A stretch of 64,000 nucleotides of DNA from Breviolum minutum Mf 1.05b.01 (taxonomy: Eukaryota > Sar > Dinophyceae > Suessiales > Symbiodiniaceae): assembly GCA_000507305.1 (NCBI GenBank), contig DF239787.1:62001-126000 (forward strand), written 5' to 3'. The notes below the pieces were generated by a model. It searched no databases and was not told where the DNA came from. It saw only the letters and a program-made list of their open reading frames with translations. The stretch's first letter is position 1. Each line of letters opens with the position of its first letter. The translations under genes were made by a program, and so were the position numbers. Shown piece by piece: positions 34,846-48,000 of this stretch.

Positions 34846-37800
34846 AGCTTTGCTCAAGCTGGTAGTGCACTTTCCGTGTCCGACATGTCGCACCTTGATT
34901 TCCCCTCGTTGTTGCAAGGCGTCACTCGTTTGGGTTCCACCCCTTCTGTTTTTGGTGTCACATGCATTGGATTGGTCTTCACGCCCCCAGTTCTTGATAA
35001 GACCATTCTGGGACTTGCCCTGCCTGCACAAAGCTCCGGCCACTTGGAATTGTCCTCGTCAGCTTTCGATTTCTCGCATGCAGATCTCCCAGTGTTTCTC
35101 CGAGCTCTTGCACAACCAGAATCACCAGCACCAACCTCTGGTTTGTCTTGTGCTGGCCCGGTATTTGTGTTGCCGGTCTTCATGCAATGTGAACTTGGAT
35201 TGTTGCTGTTCATTCAATCTTTTGGTCGACTCGGGCTAGCAATCCCACTGGCAGACCTTTCGCACATAGAACTGTTGATGCCATCAAGGAATTCTGGAAG
35301 GCTCGCCAGCCCAACATTTGTCTTTGGCATAGCACGTCTTGGATCTATGGTGTTGGTGTTTGATAACACGTTAAGCGATTCCCCACCATCTTTGCGATCA
35401 CTCGCATGCCTTGGCCCAAGCATGTTGGTGTCCAGCAACGTGGAGCTAGGTTTGCCTTTGCTCCTGCGCCAACTTGCAAGACTTGGCTTCTTATTGCCTG
35501 TGTTTGGCCTGTCCAGAGTGGCCTTAGTATTCTCACTTCTTGTGATTGACACAACTAGCTTCGACCCCTCCATGTTCTTGCAAAGCTCTAGTCGCTTGGG
35601 CCTCTTGCTTTCAGTATTCGACCTTCTGAAATTAGAGCTGTCCATATCTCTGCAAAGCTTTGTGTGCATTGGATCTGCCTGCTCGATTGTGGGCTTAGGC
35701 CGAGCTGGCTTTGTCTTTAGCTTGTCTATTGTTGAAAGTACAAAGCTCGAATCCTTCTTGTTTTTGCAAAGTCTTGCATGAAGCGGCCTTGCAATGCCAC
35801 CAATGAATCTCGCAGAGCTTGGATCTCTGTTGCCTCCACGAAGCCTGGGTTGTTTAGGCTTCAGTTTTTTAGCACTTGGTGTGTTCTGTTTAGAATTTTC
35901 TGTCCCTGAGTCTGGTGCTGCACTAGTTGGCCTGTCACTGTTTACGCAAAGTTTTGGACGTTTTGGTCCTGCCTTGTTTACGTCCAACTTCGCTGACTTG
36001 GGATTCAACTTATCACTACAAAGCTTCAGCTGCACAGGATCAGCCCTTTTTGTTGCCGGCCTAGCATGTGTTGACCTCGTTTTTGCATTGTCAGTCACTG
36101 AATCGGCAGCTTTGGAATTATTCCTGTCACTCCGAAGCTCTGCTTAATTGGGTCTTCCGTCACTAGTCTTAGACCTCCTCCACCTCGGTTCGACACTACT
36201 AGCACAAACCCTTAGTTGACTTGACTCCATGGTGTTAGTCTTTGGGTTGACATGCTCGGGAAGCATCTTCTTCCTGTTTGTCATGTATGCTACTAGTCCG
36301 GGCTTGTTACTTTCTACAAGAAGCTTCAGCCAAGCAGGATCCTTTTTGTCAGTCCCTGATCCTCTGCACCTTGGTTTTTTGCCACCGGTCAGACAGTACT
36401 TGTGCCTGGGTGATTTATCGTTTGTCTCCGGCAAGAGTAGGTCCGAGCCGATGCTGTTAGTGCTGGATCACGCCCTGTTCGACTTTTCCACATCGACCCA
36501 CAGCTCCGTTTGATTTGGCAGTGCCCCATTAGCATTTGAATTTGGAGCAACAGAATTTCCAATGCCATCAAGATCGCTTGTCTAAGTGGACTTCCTGGCT
36601 TCAGTTTGTGGTTTGTCTAGACTCGGCTTTTGCTCCTCTCCCTTTGTTGTGGATGTTTGCCACTTGGACTCATTCTCTTTGCCTCAAAGCTTCTCGTGAA
36701 TTGGATTTGCAACTTTTGCACTTGACTGCAGTACGCTGGGTCCAAGCACATTTTTGCGGAGCTTTAGCCGAACGGGCCTTCTTTTGTTGCTTTCGGATCT
36801 TGCCAAAACGGGACTCTTCCTGTCCCTGCATGTCCTTTCACGGATGGACTTGTCTGCTTTGCTTCTGGGTATGTCCTGCCCAGAACCACTCGCGTCAGCC
36901 TTCAGTGATACATCCACTGAGTCCTTCCTTTCACTACGCAGCACGACACATCTTGGGTCGGTTCTGTCTCTCTGCTCATTCACAGACACCGGCTTCTCCA
37001 TGTCTTTACGATCTTTTGCTCATGTGGACTTCAGCTTGCTCGTAGCTGGCTTGGCTTGCGTCGGATCTGTATTTGTACCGTCAGTCCTGGACAAAAATCT
37101 TCCAGACTTTCCGATCTCTTCACGAAGCCTTTCTTATCTCGACTCATCGATATCTGCATTGGATTCCACAACTTATGACTTCTCGATTTCGGTGCAAAGC
37201 TACGTGAGGTCCGGATCGTGCATGTCCCTCCTGGGGATGGCCAGGTTCGATTATGCGTTCTCGCTCTCCATCCAGGACTTTGTGTTCCTGGGCTCCACCT
37301 TTCCGGTGCGAAGCTTTGGACGTTTTGATTTTGCACTTTCAACGTTGGGTTTCGCAGAATTTGATTCTCCAATTTCACTGCAACAACCCTGCTGTGCAGA
37401 TAGCTCCTTGTCTGTTGGCGGCTTGGTTTGCTTGAACTCATCCCTATTTGCTTTCTCCACGTCACACCCTGGCTTCCCGTTGCTTTCAAAAAGCCTTTCA
37501 CAAATGGAACTGTCTCTCTTTGCATTTGACTTTGGGACAATGGGATCATTGCTGAGCATCAGGCAATTCCTCCGTGTTGGTCCTTCACTTCCTATGCCAG
37601 GCTCATCCTGCACAAGTTTCGTCTTCTTGCTGTTGGTGATTGATAAGGTTCATTATGGATCCTCCTTGCTGGTACACAGTCTTGGAAGAATCGAGCCAGT
37701 GCTGTCGGCTCTGGACTTTCTTCACATCGGTTTCAGTATGCCATTGCAATGCGTGGCTTGGCCGGGTCTCGTACTTTTGATGGTGGGCATCTCACGTGCA

Positions 37801-40311
37801 GACCCAGTCTCCTCTCTTTCCGTGGCAGATAGAAGCTGCATTGACTCACTTCTGCTATCAAGGAGTCTCGCACGTTCTGACTCACTGATGTTCTCAGTGG
37901 ACTTTAGCACATTAGGTCCTTTCCCATCCTTGAGATGTATGGCTCGAACTAGCTTGCCTGTGTTGATGTGTGGCGATGTTTGACCAGGCTTTCTGCTACC
38001 ACCCCTTGATGCGCATTGCGCTGGATCCCCGTTTCCCTTACATAGCTTCTCTTGTCTCGAGCTGTTTCCATCTGCGCCAGATCTCTCAGACATGGGTTTT
38101 GTGATATCATTGCGGAGCTTCCTTCAAGTCGGCTCGATCGCTTCACCATTTGGATTGAGTCGTGCGGGCTTGGTGTCCTTACTATCAGTCATTGATGGCA
38201 CCCACCTTGAGTTATTTTTGTTGGTGCGTTCTTCCAGTAGATTTGACTTCTTACTTTCAGTCCTGGATTTCTTGCACATGGGCTCAAGTCTTCTAGTGAG
38301 GAGCTTTGTCTGTCTTGGCTCTACGGTATCAACACCTGGATGCACACGTCCAGAGCCGGTATTCATTTTGCTTGTCATAGACGATGTAAATTTTGATCCA
38401 TTCGTGCTGTCGAGAAGCCTTGCACGAATGGACAGCGGTCTATTCATGATAGACTTCTCAGCCATAGGAAGCTCTTCGTTGTTGAAGTCATCAGGTCAAC
38501 CTGACACCCCAGTGCTTGCATTCAGCTGCGGTTATTTAGATCTGCCAATGTTATCACCTGATGTTGGAATCCTAGACTCTGCAATGTTTCCCAAAAGTTC
38601 TGGTTGTGTTGGATCAGTGCCACCGCTTTCCGACCTTGGGCATATGGACTCTTCAATGCTTTTGCAAAGCTCCGTCAAACTTGGTTTGTTGCCATTTATC
38701 GCTGGCATTTCACGAGCAGCCTTTGTGTCCTCTTTGTCAGTGGTAGATGTGACCAACTTGGGATTCCTGCCTTCAACTCGAAGCCATGGATGAATTGCCT
38801 TGTCGCTCTTCGTGTTTGACCTCTTGCACTCAGATTTGATGCTTCTATTGAGGTCATTTGTTCATTTTGGCTTTGGGGTTTTGGTGGAAGGTCTTGGTAG
38901 GCCTGGCTTCTTCCTTCTTATAGCGGATATGGGAAGTCTAGACAGCCCCGTGTTTCTGCGTTCCTTCGCTCGTGTCGACTTGTCATTTTTCTTCTTGATG
39001 TTTGGACACCCAGGTCTGTTTCTGTTGCCTCAAAGTTTTGGACGACCAGAATCCACTGCTTCTGTCTTTGGCTTGTCCTGATCAAGCTTTGTCTTCTCCC
39101 TTCCTGTGATTGATAAGGTCAGCTTAGACTTCCTTTTGTTTCTCCAAAGCTTCGGTTGCATGGGCCTCTTTCTGTCGCCTTTTGACTTCATTACTATGGG
39201 CTTCTCGCCGTTGTGCCAAAGTTCTGCTTGTCTGGGGTTGCCGGTCCCAATCTTCGGCCTTGTGCGTATTGGCCCAGTGTTCCTGTTGCCAGTGGTGGAA
39301 GCACTCTACATGGGCTCCAGCTTATCACTTCGATCCTTTTCACGTTTAGACTCTGCGTTGCCTGTGTTTGATTATTCGAACTTCGACTTCTTCTTGTTAT
39401 CAAGAAGCGTTGGACAATTAGGCTTTGGACTCCCTGCTTTGGGCTTAGCCAGGGTAGGCCCTGTTTCCTTGCTTCCTGTGGTTGATGCAACGAAACTAGG
39501 ATTGCTGCTTCCAGTTCGCAGCCCTTCATGAATGGAACCAGTCTTGCCTTTGTTTGATGTGTCGGGCATGGACTTGTCTCCTTTTTTGAGGTCTTCGGTA
39601 TACTTGGGATACTTGCTTTTGGTGTCGAGCACGACGTGCTTGGGCTTTGTCCCTTCACTTCTTGATCTTGCAGCGGCAGGCTCCTCAGTTTCCGTCCGTT
39701 CATCCAGCCGTCTGGAATTCTTCATGCTGCTCTCTTGTGGATTGCATACAGGGCTCTTGATGTCGCCTCACAGTTCTGGACAACTTGGTCCTTCGGCCTT
39801 TGTGGCAGGTCTTGTGAAAGCAGAGTCTGTGTCCTCTTTGTTGGTGGTGGATAAAACACTATTGGGCTTGCTGATGTCCTTAAAGAGCTTCGCACAAATG
39901 GACTTAGCCATTTTTGTCTTGGATCATAGCATGATGGGCCTTTTGATACCAACCAGGTCTCCTGCTCAGGCAGGATCCTTACTTCTGACGTTCGACGTTG
40001 CAAACATCGGCCTCTTGATTTCGGCCAGGAACTCTGCAAGGACCGAGCTTTTAGTGCTAATCTTTGGCATGGTATGCGTAGGCTTATGCTTCTCCCTCTT
40101 TGTTTTGGACTTCCTCCACTTGGGTTTCATGCTTTCGGTCCGAGGCTGTGCACGCCCAGGGTCTCCAGCTCCAGCTCCAGACTGTACTTTCCTTGACCTT
40201 GTAGTGTCATTGCAATCTCTCGCATGTCCTGACTTCTCTATGTCTCTCTCCGATGCCTCCCATTCTGCCCCTTTGGTGTCTCTACATTCACTTGCATGAC
40301 TGGACAGTTCG

Positions 40312-42021
40312 GTGTTGACACTGGGCTTGTCTCGTGCGGGCCTCGTCCTCTTATTATTGGTGCTGGACAAGACCACTCTGGGGTTGCTGCTTTTTCTGAG
40401 AAGTCATGCCAGGGTAGAAGCAGCTTTGTTTGTGCTTGACCTTTTGCATCTTGGCTTACCCACGTTGCTGCGATCTCATGCCCACTTGGGTTTCGTTCTG
40501 TTCATCTTGGACATGATACATGTTGGCTCTCTCATGTTCCTTCAATCTCCTGCACAGCTGGGCTTTACAGTTCTAGTCACTGGGCTCTCGCGAGTTGGTT
40601 TTGTATCCTTTCTACTTGTGATTGACACGACATTTGTTGGATCCTTGTCTTTGCTTCATAGCTTCAGCTGCCCTGAACTGGCTATGTCAGCTTTTGATTT
40701 CGCTCACCTCGCCAGCTCCCCGTTTGTCCGGAGTCATGGGCGGTCGGGCTTCTCCGTGAGTTGTCTTGGCATGGCAAGGCTTGGAGCATTGATTTTGGTG
40801 TTTGATAGCAACAATTTTGAATTCTTATTTTTCTTGAGGTCACTTGGAAGACTAGGCTTTCCACTCTTAACATCCGACTTTACACATCTGGACTTGTTTC
40901 CCTCAATTCAAGGTTTCGCATGTTTGGAATCATCATGCTCAGTGTTGGGTCTGACTCGTTTGAGCTTCGTTTCCTTGCTATTGATCATAGATGATTCTCC
41001 TCTTGGATTTTCTGTGTTAGCGAGAAGCTTTGCACAGCCAGAAAGCTTGACATTGATGCCGAACTTCGCAGAACCAGACTCAAGTGCTTCCTTGCGTAGT
41101 TCTGCGAACTTGGGCTTGTCGCTCCTGGTGTTCAGTGTTGCCAAGTTGGGAAGCTCAGCTCTTGTCGTGGATTATGGTGATTTTGAACTACTGATTCCCG
41201 TGAGAAGTTTCTCGTGCACGGGACTTCCACTGTTGGTGTTCAACTTCGCCGATTTAGACTTCTCAGTGTTATCGCGTTCCCTTGTTTGTCTAGAGCTGAC
41301 AGCCTTGCTGACGGGCCTGACACGCATTGGCCTTGTTTTCTTGCTGTTTGTAACTGATACATGTAAACTTGGAAGCTCAGCGTTAGCCCAAAGCTCTTCA
41401 CGTCTTGATCTCGTCTCGTCGATGTTTGATTTTTCCGATGTAGACTCACTGCTGCTGTCAAGGGGCTCTGCACGAATGAGCTCGGCCTCATCAGTCTTTG
41501 GCATTGCACGAATGGGTTTACCAGCTTTGATGCTCGGTGCTGCAGCTCTGGGTTTTTCATTTTTGCCACGGAGCCTCGGCCATATGAACTTGTTTCTGCC
41601 AGCATTTGATCTTAGTCACTGTGGCTTTCCACCTTTCTTACAGGCACTTGCATGCTCAGGCAGTGGGGTGAGCATTTTAAGTGCTGCTCAGCTTGACTCA
41701 TTAATACCAGTTCTGGATTTTGCTGAAGTGGGCTTGCTGGTGCCATTGCAAAGCTCTGGCTGTCCTGGCTTGATGCTATTCGTCCTGGATTTTACCCAAC
41801 CCGGGCTTCCTGTGTCACTGCAATCCCTTGCTCACCTCGGCCTAGCAGTTCTTGCCTCTGACCTTACTGACATCGATTTACTCTCATCTTTTCAACAGTA
41901 CCTCCGAGTGGGATTTTCGTCACTGGTTTTTGGACTGGTGAGAGTGGACCCAGTCTCCTCCCTGTTCGTCATTGACAAAACAACGCCCGATTCGTCAACG
42001 TCGCCTCACAGTTTCTCATGA
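40312..42021 (+). CDS. Open segment of repeat block 5 (569 codons), coding status uncertain
   Basis: Stop-free run lying between the TGA at 40297 and the TGA at 42019, both in the RS fifth-codon column. It contains seven or more FG monomers in regular alternation of the 12- and 14-codon forms. There is no recognisable domain, signal peptide or catalytic motif. The start codon is the first available after the stop and need not be real. Confidence 0.25.
   Translation: MLTLGLSRAGLVLLLLVLDKTTLGLLLFLRSHARVEAALFVLDLLHLGLPTLLRSHAHLGFVLFILDMIHVGSLMFLQSPAQLGFTVLVTGLSRVGFVSFLLVIDTTFVGSLSLLHSFSCPELAMSAFDFAHLASSPFVRSHGRSGFSVSCLGMARLGALILVFDSNNFEFLFFLRSLGRLGFPLLTSDFTHLDLFPSIQGFACLESSCSVLGLTRLSFVSLLLIIDDSPLGFSVLARSFAQPESLTLMPNFAEPDSSASLRSSANLGLSLLVFSVAKLGSSALVVDYGDFELLIPVRSFSCTGLPLLVFNFADLDFSVLSRSLVCLELTALLTGLTRIGLVFLLFVTDTCKLGSSALAQSSSRLDLVSSMFDFSDVDSLLLSRGSARMSSASSVFGIARMGLPALMLGAAALGFSFLPRSLGHMNLFLPAFDLSHCGFPPFLQALACSGSGVSILSAAQLDSLIPVLDFAEVGLLVPLQSSGCPGLMLFVLDFTQPGLPVSLQSLAHLGLAVLASDLTDIDLLSSFQQYLRVGFSSLVFGLVRVDPVSSLFVIDKTTPDSSTSPHSFS
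40579..41514 (+). repeat. Higher-order repeat: alternating 186/180-bp units (366-bp period)
   Basis: Consecutive FG monomers begin at 40579, 40765, 40945, 41131, 41311 and 41497. The spacings are 186, 180, 186, 180 and 186 bp, measured codon by codon. The FG monomers at 40579, 40945 and 41311 have 14 codons; those at 40765, 41131 and 41497 have 12. Between them stand two LD-RS pairs each time. Elsewhere extra 72-bp pairs are inserted and the regular spacing breaks. Confidence 0.9.
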
Positions 42022-45000
42022 CTTGGTTTGTTGCTTTCAACGTTTGGATTTAGTGATTTCGGCAGCAGCTCATCACTCAGAAGCTTTGGAAGGCCTGAAT
42101 CCTTGTTGCCGCTTCCGGGCATCAGCAGATGTAGCTCACCACTGTCAGCGTTAGGGCATGCACATGGTGACTCCCCAGCTCCTGCGCACAGCTTTTCTTA
42201 TTTTGACCTATTACTTTTGGCTCTAGGTTATGAACATTCCGACTTTTTATTGTCGATTCACAGCTTTGCTCATCTCGGAAGTTCGATGTTCATCGGGGGC
42301 GTTGCCCAGATTCGCTCTCTGAGTGCCTTGCCAGTAGTGGAAATCGCAAATTTGGGATCGTCATCCTTGGTCAGAAGCTTTGTTTGACTTGATTCTCCTC
42401 TACCAGCCCTGAACCTTGCTCATATGGCCTTGTTTGTGCTCCTGAGAAATTTTGCCTGCCTTGCACTTTCTATCTCCGTGCTTGGCACCGTGCGTGCCGG
42501 TTTGTTCCCGTTGGTATCAGAAGAAGTAAAAACAGATCCACCACTTCTTCTCCGATCCTTTGGCCAACTGGGATCTAGTTCATCCGTATTTAACTTGGCA
42601 GTGCTTGATTTCTCAGTGTTCTCGAAGCAGCATACATGTTCAGATCCTTTCGCGCCTTTTGTTGGTTTGAGCTGTGTGGAATTGTCCCTCTCAGTGTTTG
42701 ACAGCGCTTGTGTTGAATTTCCTTCTCTATTGCAAAGCTTTGTCAGACTCGGATTCCCAATGTCAGTCTTCATGTCCCATCACTTGAGCTTGCCGCTGCT
42801 TTTGCAAAGTCACTCAAAATTGGAGTTTGCAGCGTTTGCGGTTGGTATGACTTGGGTAGGCTTTGTGTTCGCGCTTCCAGTAGCGGATTGCATACAACCA
42901 GGCTCTTTCATTTTGTTGAGACAAGGCCTTTGTATGGGTTTTTCTTCGTCTGTCTTCAACTATGGACGGTTGGACTCACCAGTTTCATTGAGGAGCTGCG
43001 CATGTCTTGCCTTGATCCTTTCAGTTCTTGGCGTATGCTGCACCGGTTTGGCCCTTTCAATGTTTGACTATGCAACGTCAGGGTCTACGCTTTCATCCCG
43101 TAGCTTTTCACATTTGGGATTGTTGACTTTGCCTCCTGACCTAAGCTCTATGGGTTCGAGTTTGTCTCCACAAAGCTCTGTGCAAATGGACTTTTCGTTG
43201 CTTTTGTCTGACCTCGGGACTCTAGACTTTCCAGTGTCAATGCGATCATCTGCCTGTGTTGAAGTGAAATTGTCAGCAACGAGCATCTCTTGAACGGGAT
43301 CCGCACCTCTCGCACTTGATGCAACTCACGCCGGTTTGCTGTTTTTTTCGCGGAGCCTTTTACATTTGGGCTTGGCCATGTTTGCTTTTGACTGCTCTTT
43401 GCCAGGATCCTCTTCATTTTCAAAGCAAATGGCATGGTCCGGAACTAGTACATCTATACTGCAAAAAGCTAAGGCTGGATCACCAGTTCCTGTCATGAAC
43501 TATGCAACCTTTGGATTTTTCTTGTCCACGCAAAGCCTTACAAGACTCGACAGCGCCCTCTTAGCATTTGACTTTGCTGCAATGGGCAGCGCACTGTCAA
43601 TTCAAAGTTTCGCTCAGCTCGGATCAGCTTTGTCAGTGTTTGATCTGTCAATGTTAGGCTTTGCAGCACTTCTGCGGTCTCTTGGACGTTTAGACTTTGT
43701 TATGTTGACGTTCGACTTTGCAACAATGGGAAGCTTGTTGTTTTTGCAACAATCTGTTCGCTTAGAAGACAATTTGTCGGCCTCAGGCTGCTCTTGTCTT
43801 GGATTTATTCTGTTCGCTTTCTGTGACGCAAATGCTGGCCTTCCTGCACTGCCGCAAAGCTCCGGATAACTTGGCCCACTGCTGTTAATATTTGGCATGG
43901 CTCACACGGCTTTGTTGCTGTCTTTGCATGGGATGATGCGGGTTGGAAGCGTTTTGTCTGTCTTTGGAGTGTCTTGGTTTGAAAGCCTCTTCTTTTTATC
44001 GGTGGTCGATAGCTCAATTCTGGGCTCATTTCTGTTTGCAAGATCTCGCGCAAGACTTGACTCTGTGATATCCGTTTTTGACATGGCACAATTGGGAAGT
44101 TCACCGCTGCCCCACAGCGATGCACGCATTGAACTTCTGCTTCCATTGCTGAGTGCTTCTCGGTTGGGCTTCACTGTTTCGGTTTTCGACTCGGAACTCT
44201 CAGAATTTTTTGTGTTTCTGCAATCTCCCTGCCACCCAGACTCAACGCTCTCAACCGTGGACTTTGGAAGTCTCGAGTCATCAGCGTCCTCACGCAGTCC
44301 TGCTTGCACCGAACTTGGAATTTCTTCGATGAACTTTGCAGACATGGGTTTCTCGTTTTTGCTCAGGTCATTTTTGCGTGTAAGCTCCACATGCTCTGTG
44401 CTAGGGTTGTCGCACTTAGAACCGACACTTTCAATTCCTGACAGCGAACTGCTCGACTTGTCCATTTCAGTACGTAGCCTTACACAATCAGGATCTTTCC
44501 TGTTGGTCCTGAATTTGAGTGAGTCAGAGCCTCCACTGCTGTTGCGACAATATATCAGAGTGGACTTGCTTGTTTCTGCCTTAGGCACATCCTGCTTCGG
44601 ATCTTTGCTGCCAGTGCTGGACCCTTTGCACCTTGAATTCTCATTGCCTTCGCAGTCATCTGCATGTTTGGGCTTTGCTCCTCCTGTGATGGATGGTACT
44701 TTCATAGGGTCCTCGCTCCTCCTGAGATCTTTCATGCGATGTGGTTCTTGTATGTTGCCTTCTGACACAGACATCATTGGCTTGCTGATGTTACTTCAAA
44801 GTTCCGCTAGAGTGGACTTGTCCGTATCAATCTTTTGTTCGGTCTCTTTGGGATTGAGCCTCTTGGTATTCGATGCGACACTTCCTGAGCCTTCCTTCTT
44901 TGCCAGGAGCTTTTCTTGATCAGAGCTCTTGCTGTCAGTGTTCGACTTGGCGCACCTCGAACTTTCACTTTTGCCCCGGCAAATGGCTCGAGTGGGACGC

Positions 45001-48000
45001 ATGCTGCTTGTCATCAGCGTTGCTTCCTTTGACTTTGCGCTATCAGCCTTGGACTTTGCGACCACAGGTTTTACTGTGCCATTACAAAGCTTCAGCAAGG
45101 CTGGCTCATCAACGCTTGTTATGGGCTTGGCTCATTTGGGCTTTTTGCTGTTGCCTCAGCAAAAATCACGACCTGCATTTCCCTTGTTTGCTTCTGGTAT
45201 TGCTTGGCTTGAACCATTGGCGTCAGTCCTTGATTGTGCGGCCGTGGGATCATCTCTACCATTGAGAGGTCTTGTTTGACCGGCTTCAGCATTGCCAACT
45301 GTGGACCTTGCACACATAGGCTTGTCTCCACTGTCCCAAAGCTTTGTTTGTCTGGGCTTTGCCTCATTCGCACTTGACTTTTCAGCTTCTGATTCACCTG
45401 TGTCAGTGCAATCATTCTCGCACATGGGCTTTCCGCCTCCAGTGTTTGACTTTGCAAAAACGGGATTCGTACCACTTCTTCAAAGCTTGGTGCAAGCAGA
45501 TCTCCCGGTCTTCGTTTTGGGCGTCAGCCGCATCAACCTTTCTCTTTCAGTCTTGGACTTTTTGCACTTGGGATTTTTGATGTTCTTAAAGAGCCTTGCA
45601 CGTTCGGGCTTTGGGCCGTTGATGTGTGACTTTGCACATTTTGCCTCGTCACTTTTGATTCGAGGTCTTGTCTGCCTTGGCTCCACCATGCCTCTGTTTG
45701 GAGAAGCTGGGGTTGAATCGGTAAGCACATTCTCTGTGATTGGAAAAGCAACTTTAGGTTTTCTGCCATTTATTCGAAGCTTCGCGCGCTCTGGACTTTT
45801 TTTGTTTATTTTTGGCTTTTCTGAAATGGGATTGTTGCCCTTTTCAAGGGGTCCCGCGTGACTTGCCTTCTTCCTTTCAGCAGTTGGCCGGTCTAATTTG
45901 GGCTTCTTGCTGCCAGCCTTTGATTGCCTATCTGGTGGCTCGAGCTCCTCTTTGCGAAGCTTCACCCACATTGGCTCTTCGTCACTGGTGTTTGATCACA
46001 CTGTGTCAGGATTTGTGATGTTTCTCCAAAGTTTCTCACGCTGTGATTTTGGAATGCCTGTATCTGATCTTTCTCATATGGGCTTTCCGCTATTGCCCCG
46101 CAGCCCGGCACACTTAGAATTCTTAGTCTCGATTTTCGGCATGGCGCGGTGTGACCCTCGACTGTTTGCTTCTGATGGAGCAAGCGTTGGCCCTGTAGTT
46201 TCTACAAGAAGCTCTGCATGTTTTGGGTTAGCTCCTTCTGTTTTTGATTTCTCCGATTCAGAAAGTTCAATTCTTCTGAGGAGCTTCGCTCAAGCCGGCT
46301 TGGCAGCGTTGTTGTGTGGCTTAAGCCAGCTTGATTCAACCGTCTTTCTTTTGGACGCGGTCACGACGGCCTCTTCAACGCCACTTCGATCTCTCACACG
46401 CTTAGATCTTGTGCTCCCGGTGCCAGATTTTGCTAATCTCGAAAGTGTTGTGTCTCTCAAGAGCTTCGCGCAATCAGATCTCAGCTTGCCAGCGTTTAGA
46501 TTTGGAGAATCAGGTTCCTCAACCTTGTCACAAAGCTATTTGCGTGCAGAATCTGTAGTTTTGATGTGTGGTATGTTCTGATTAGATTTCTCTGTGTTTC
46601 TTTCTGACAGCTCAGGATCAGATTTTCTGGTTTCCTCACGAGGCTTTGCCCAACTTGACTCATCACCCTTTGTTTTCGATTTCACACACTTAGGGTTTTT
46701 CGCACCTCTTCGGTCGCTTTCCCAACCAGACAGCGCTTTTCCATCATTCGACACATCATTTTTGGGCTTCTTTTTGTTCCTCCGAGGATCTGCACGATGT
46801 GACGAGGCAGCGTCTGTCTTTGGCTTCAGCGGATTTGGCTTGCAACTCTTTGCTTATGATACGACTACATTTGGCTCTGCAGTGTCTATACGCTCTTTCG
46901 CTTGCATGGACTTTTTGGCATCCGTCTTTGACTTCAGTGAGTCAGGATTTATGCTTTCGCTACGAAGCTATGCTCAACCTGAAAGCTCAGTGTTCTCTGC
47001 AGGACTGTGTCGAACGGACTTGATTCTATTTGTGTTTGATGGCAAAGTTCTGGGATTTCCGTTGTCTTTGCATGGTTTCTCTAGGACTGGCCTAAGTCTT
47101 CTAACAGTTGATTTGGCCACTTTTGGATCTGCAATTTTGCTTCAAAGCTTTGCATGATTAGAATCTGCGATGCTTACTTTTGATCTCGCTGGACTTGACT
47201 TGTCTCTGTCCTTAAGGGGGACCACCTGAGCCGGAAGCCTACTGTCCATACTTGGGGCACCTCGATTTGACTTCTCGTTGTTCATCCTTGATCTCCTTCA
47301 TTCGGAGTCGAGTCCATTACTGCAATCTCTTGCAAGAGTAGATTTCGTAATATCTGCTTTCGATTTTGGTCATCTTGATTCACTGGCGTCGCTCCAAAGT
47401 TTAGGATGTTTGGGCTTGCTGGTGTTGATCGTTGGCATAGGGTGCTTGGGAAGTTTGCCTTTGGTCTTTGACACTCCTGAGCCAGGATCTCCCTTGTCAG
47501 TCCGCTCTCTTGGCCACTTAGAATCAACACTGCCAATACTTAACGTAGCTGAATCGGACTTCTCCCCTTCACTTAGATCGCTTGCACAAACGGAACTGCT
47601 TCCACTGTTCCTTTCCTTCGCGGATATAGGATTTTCTCTTCTATTACGTGGCTTCTCATGTGCAGCTTCGTCTCTGTTTGCCTTTGGAGTGGGCAATCCC
47701 GGCTCGTCATTGTTCGCATTTGATGAGGCACATGCTGGCTTTTCGCTGTTTGCTCGCGGACTTGCCTGATCAGACTTCTCATTGTTGATATTCGACTTTG
47801 GGGACATGGACTCTTTTCTGTTCCTACGTTCACTTTCGAAGTCGGGCTCATCAGCCTCAGCGTGCGGAGTAGCCTGCTTTGAACCTGCCATGTTGCTCTG
47901 TGATAGTTCTTCTGCAGGTTTCCCAGCTCTCTTGCAAAGCTTCGCTTGATCTGACTTGATTATGTCAGTATTCAGCTTTGGCCATCCTGGCTCCTCCGTG

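Noticed and set aside
35214-36098. 294-codon minus-strand open frame as a gene
   Set aside because: Again antisense of the array in the shared-wobble frame, with no unique sequence or protein features.
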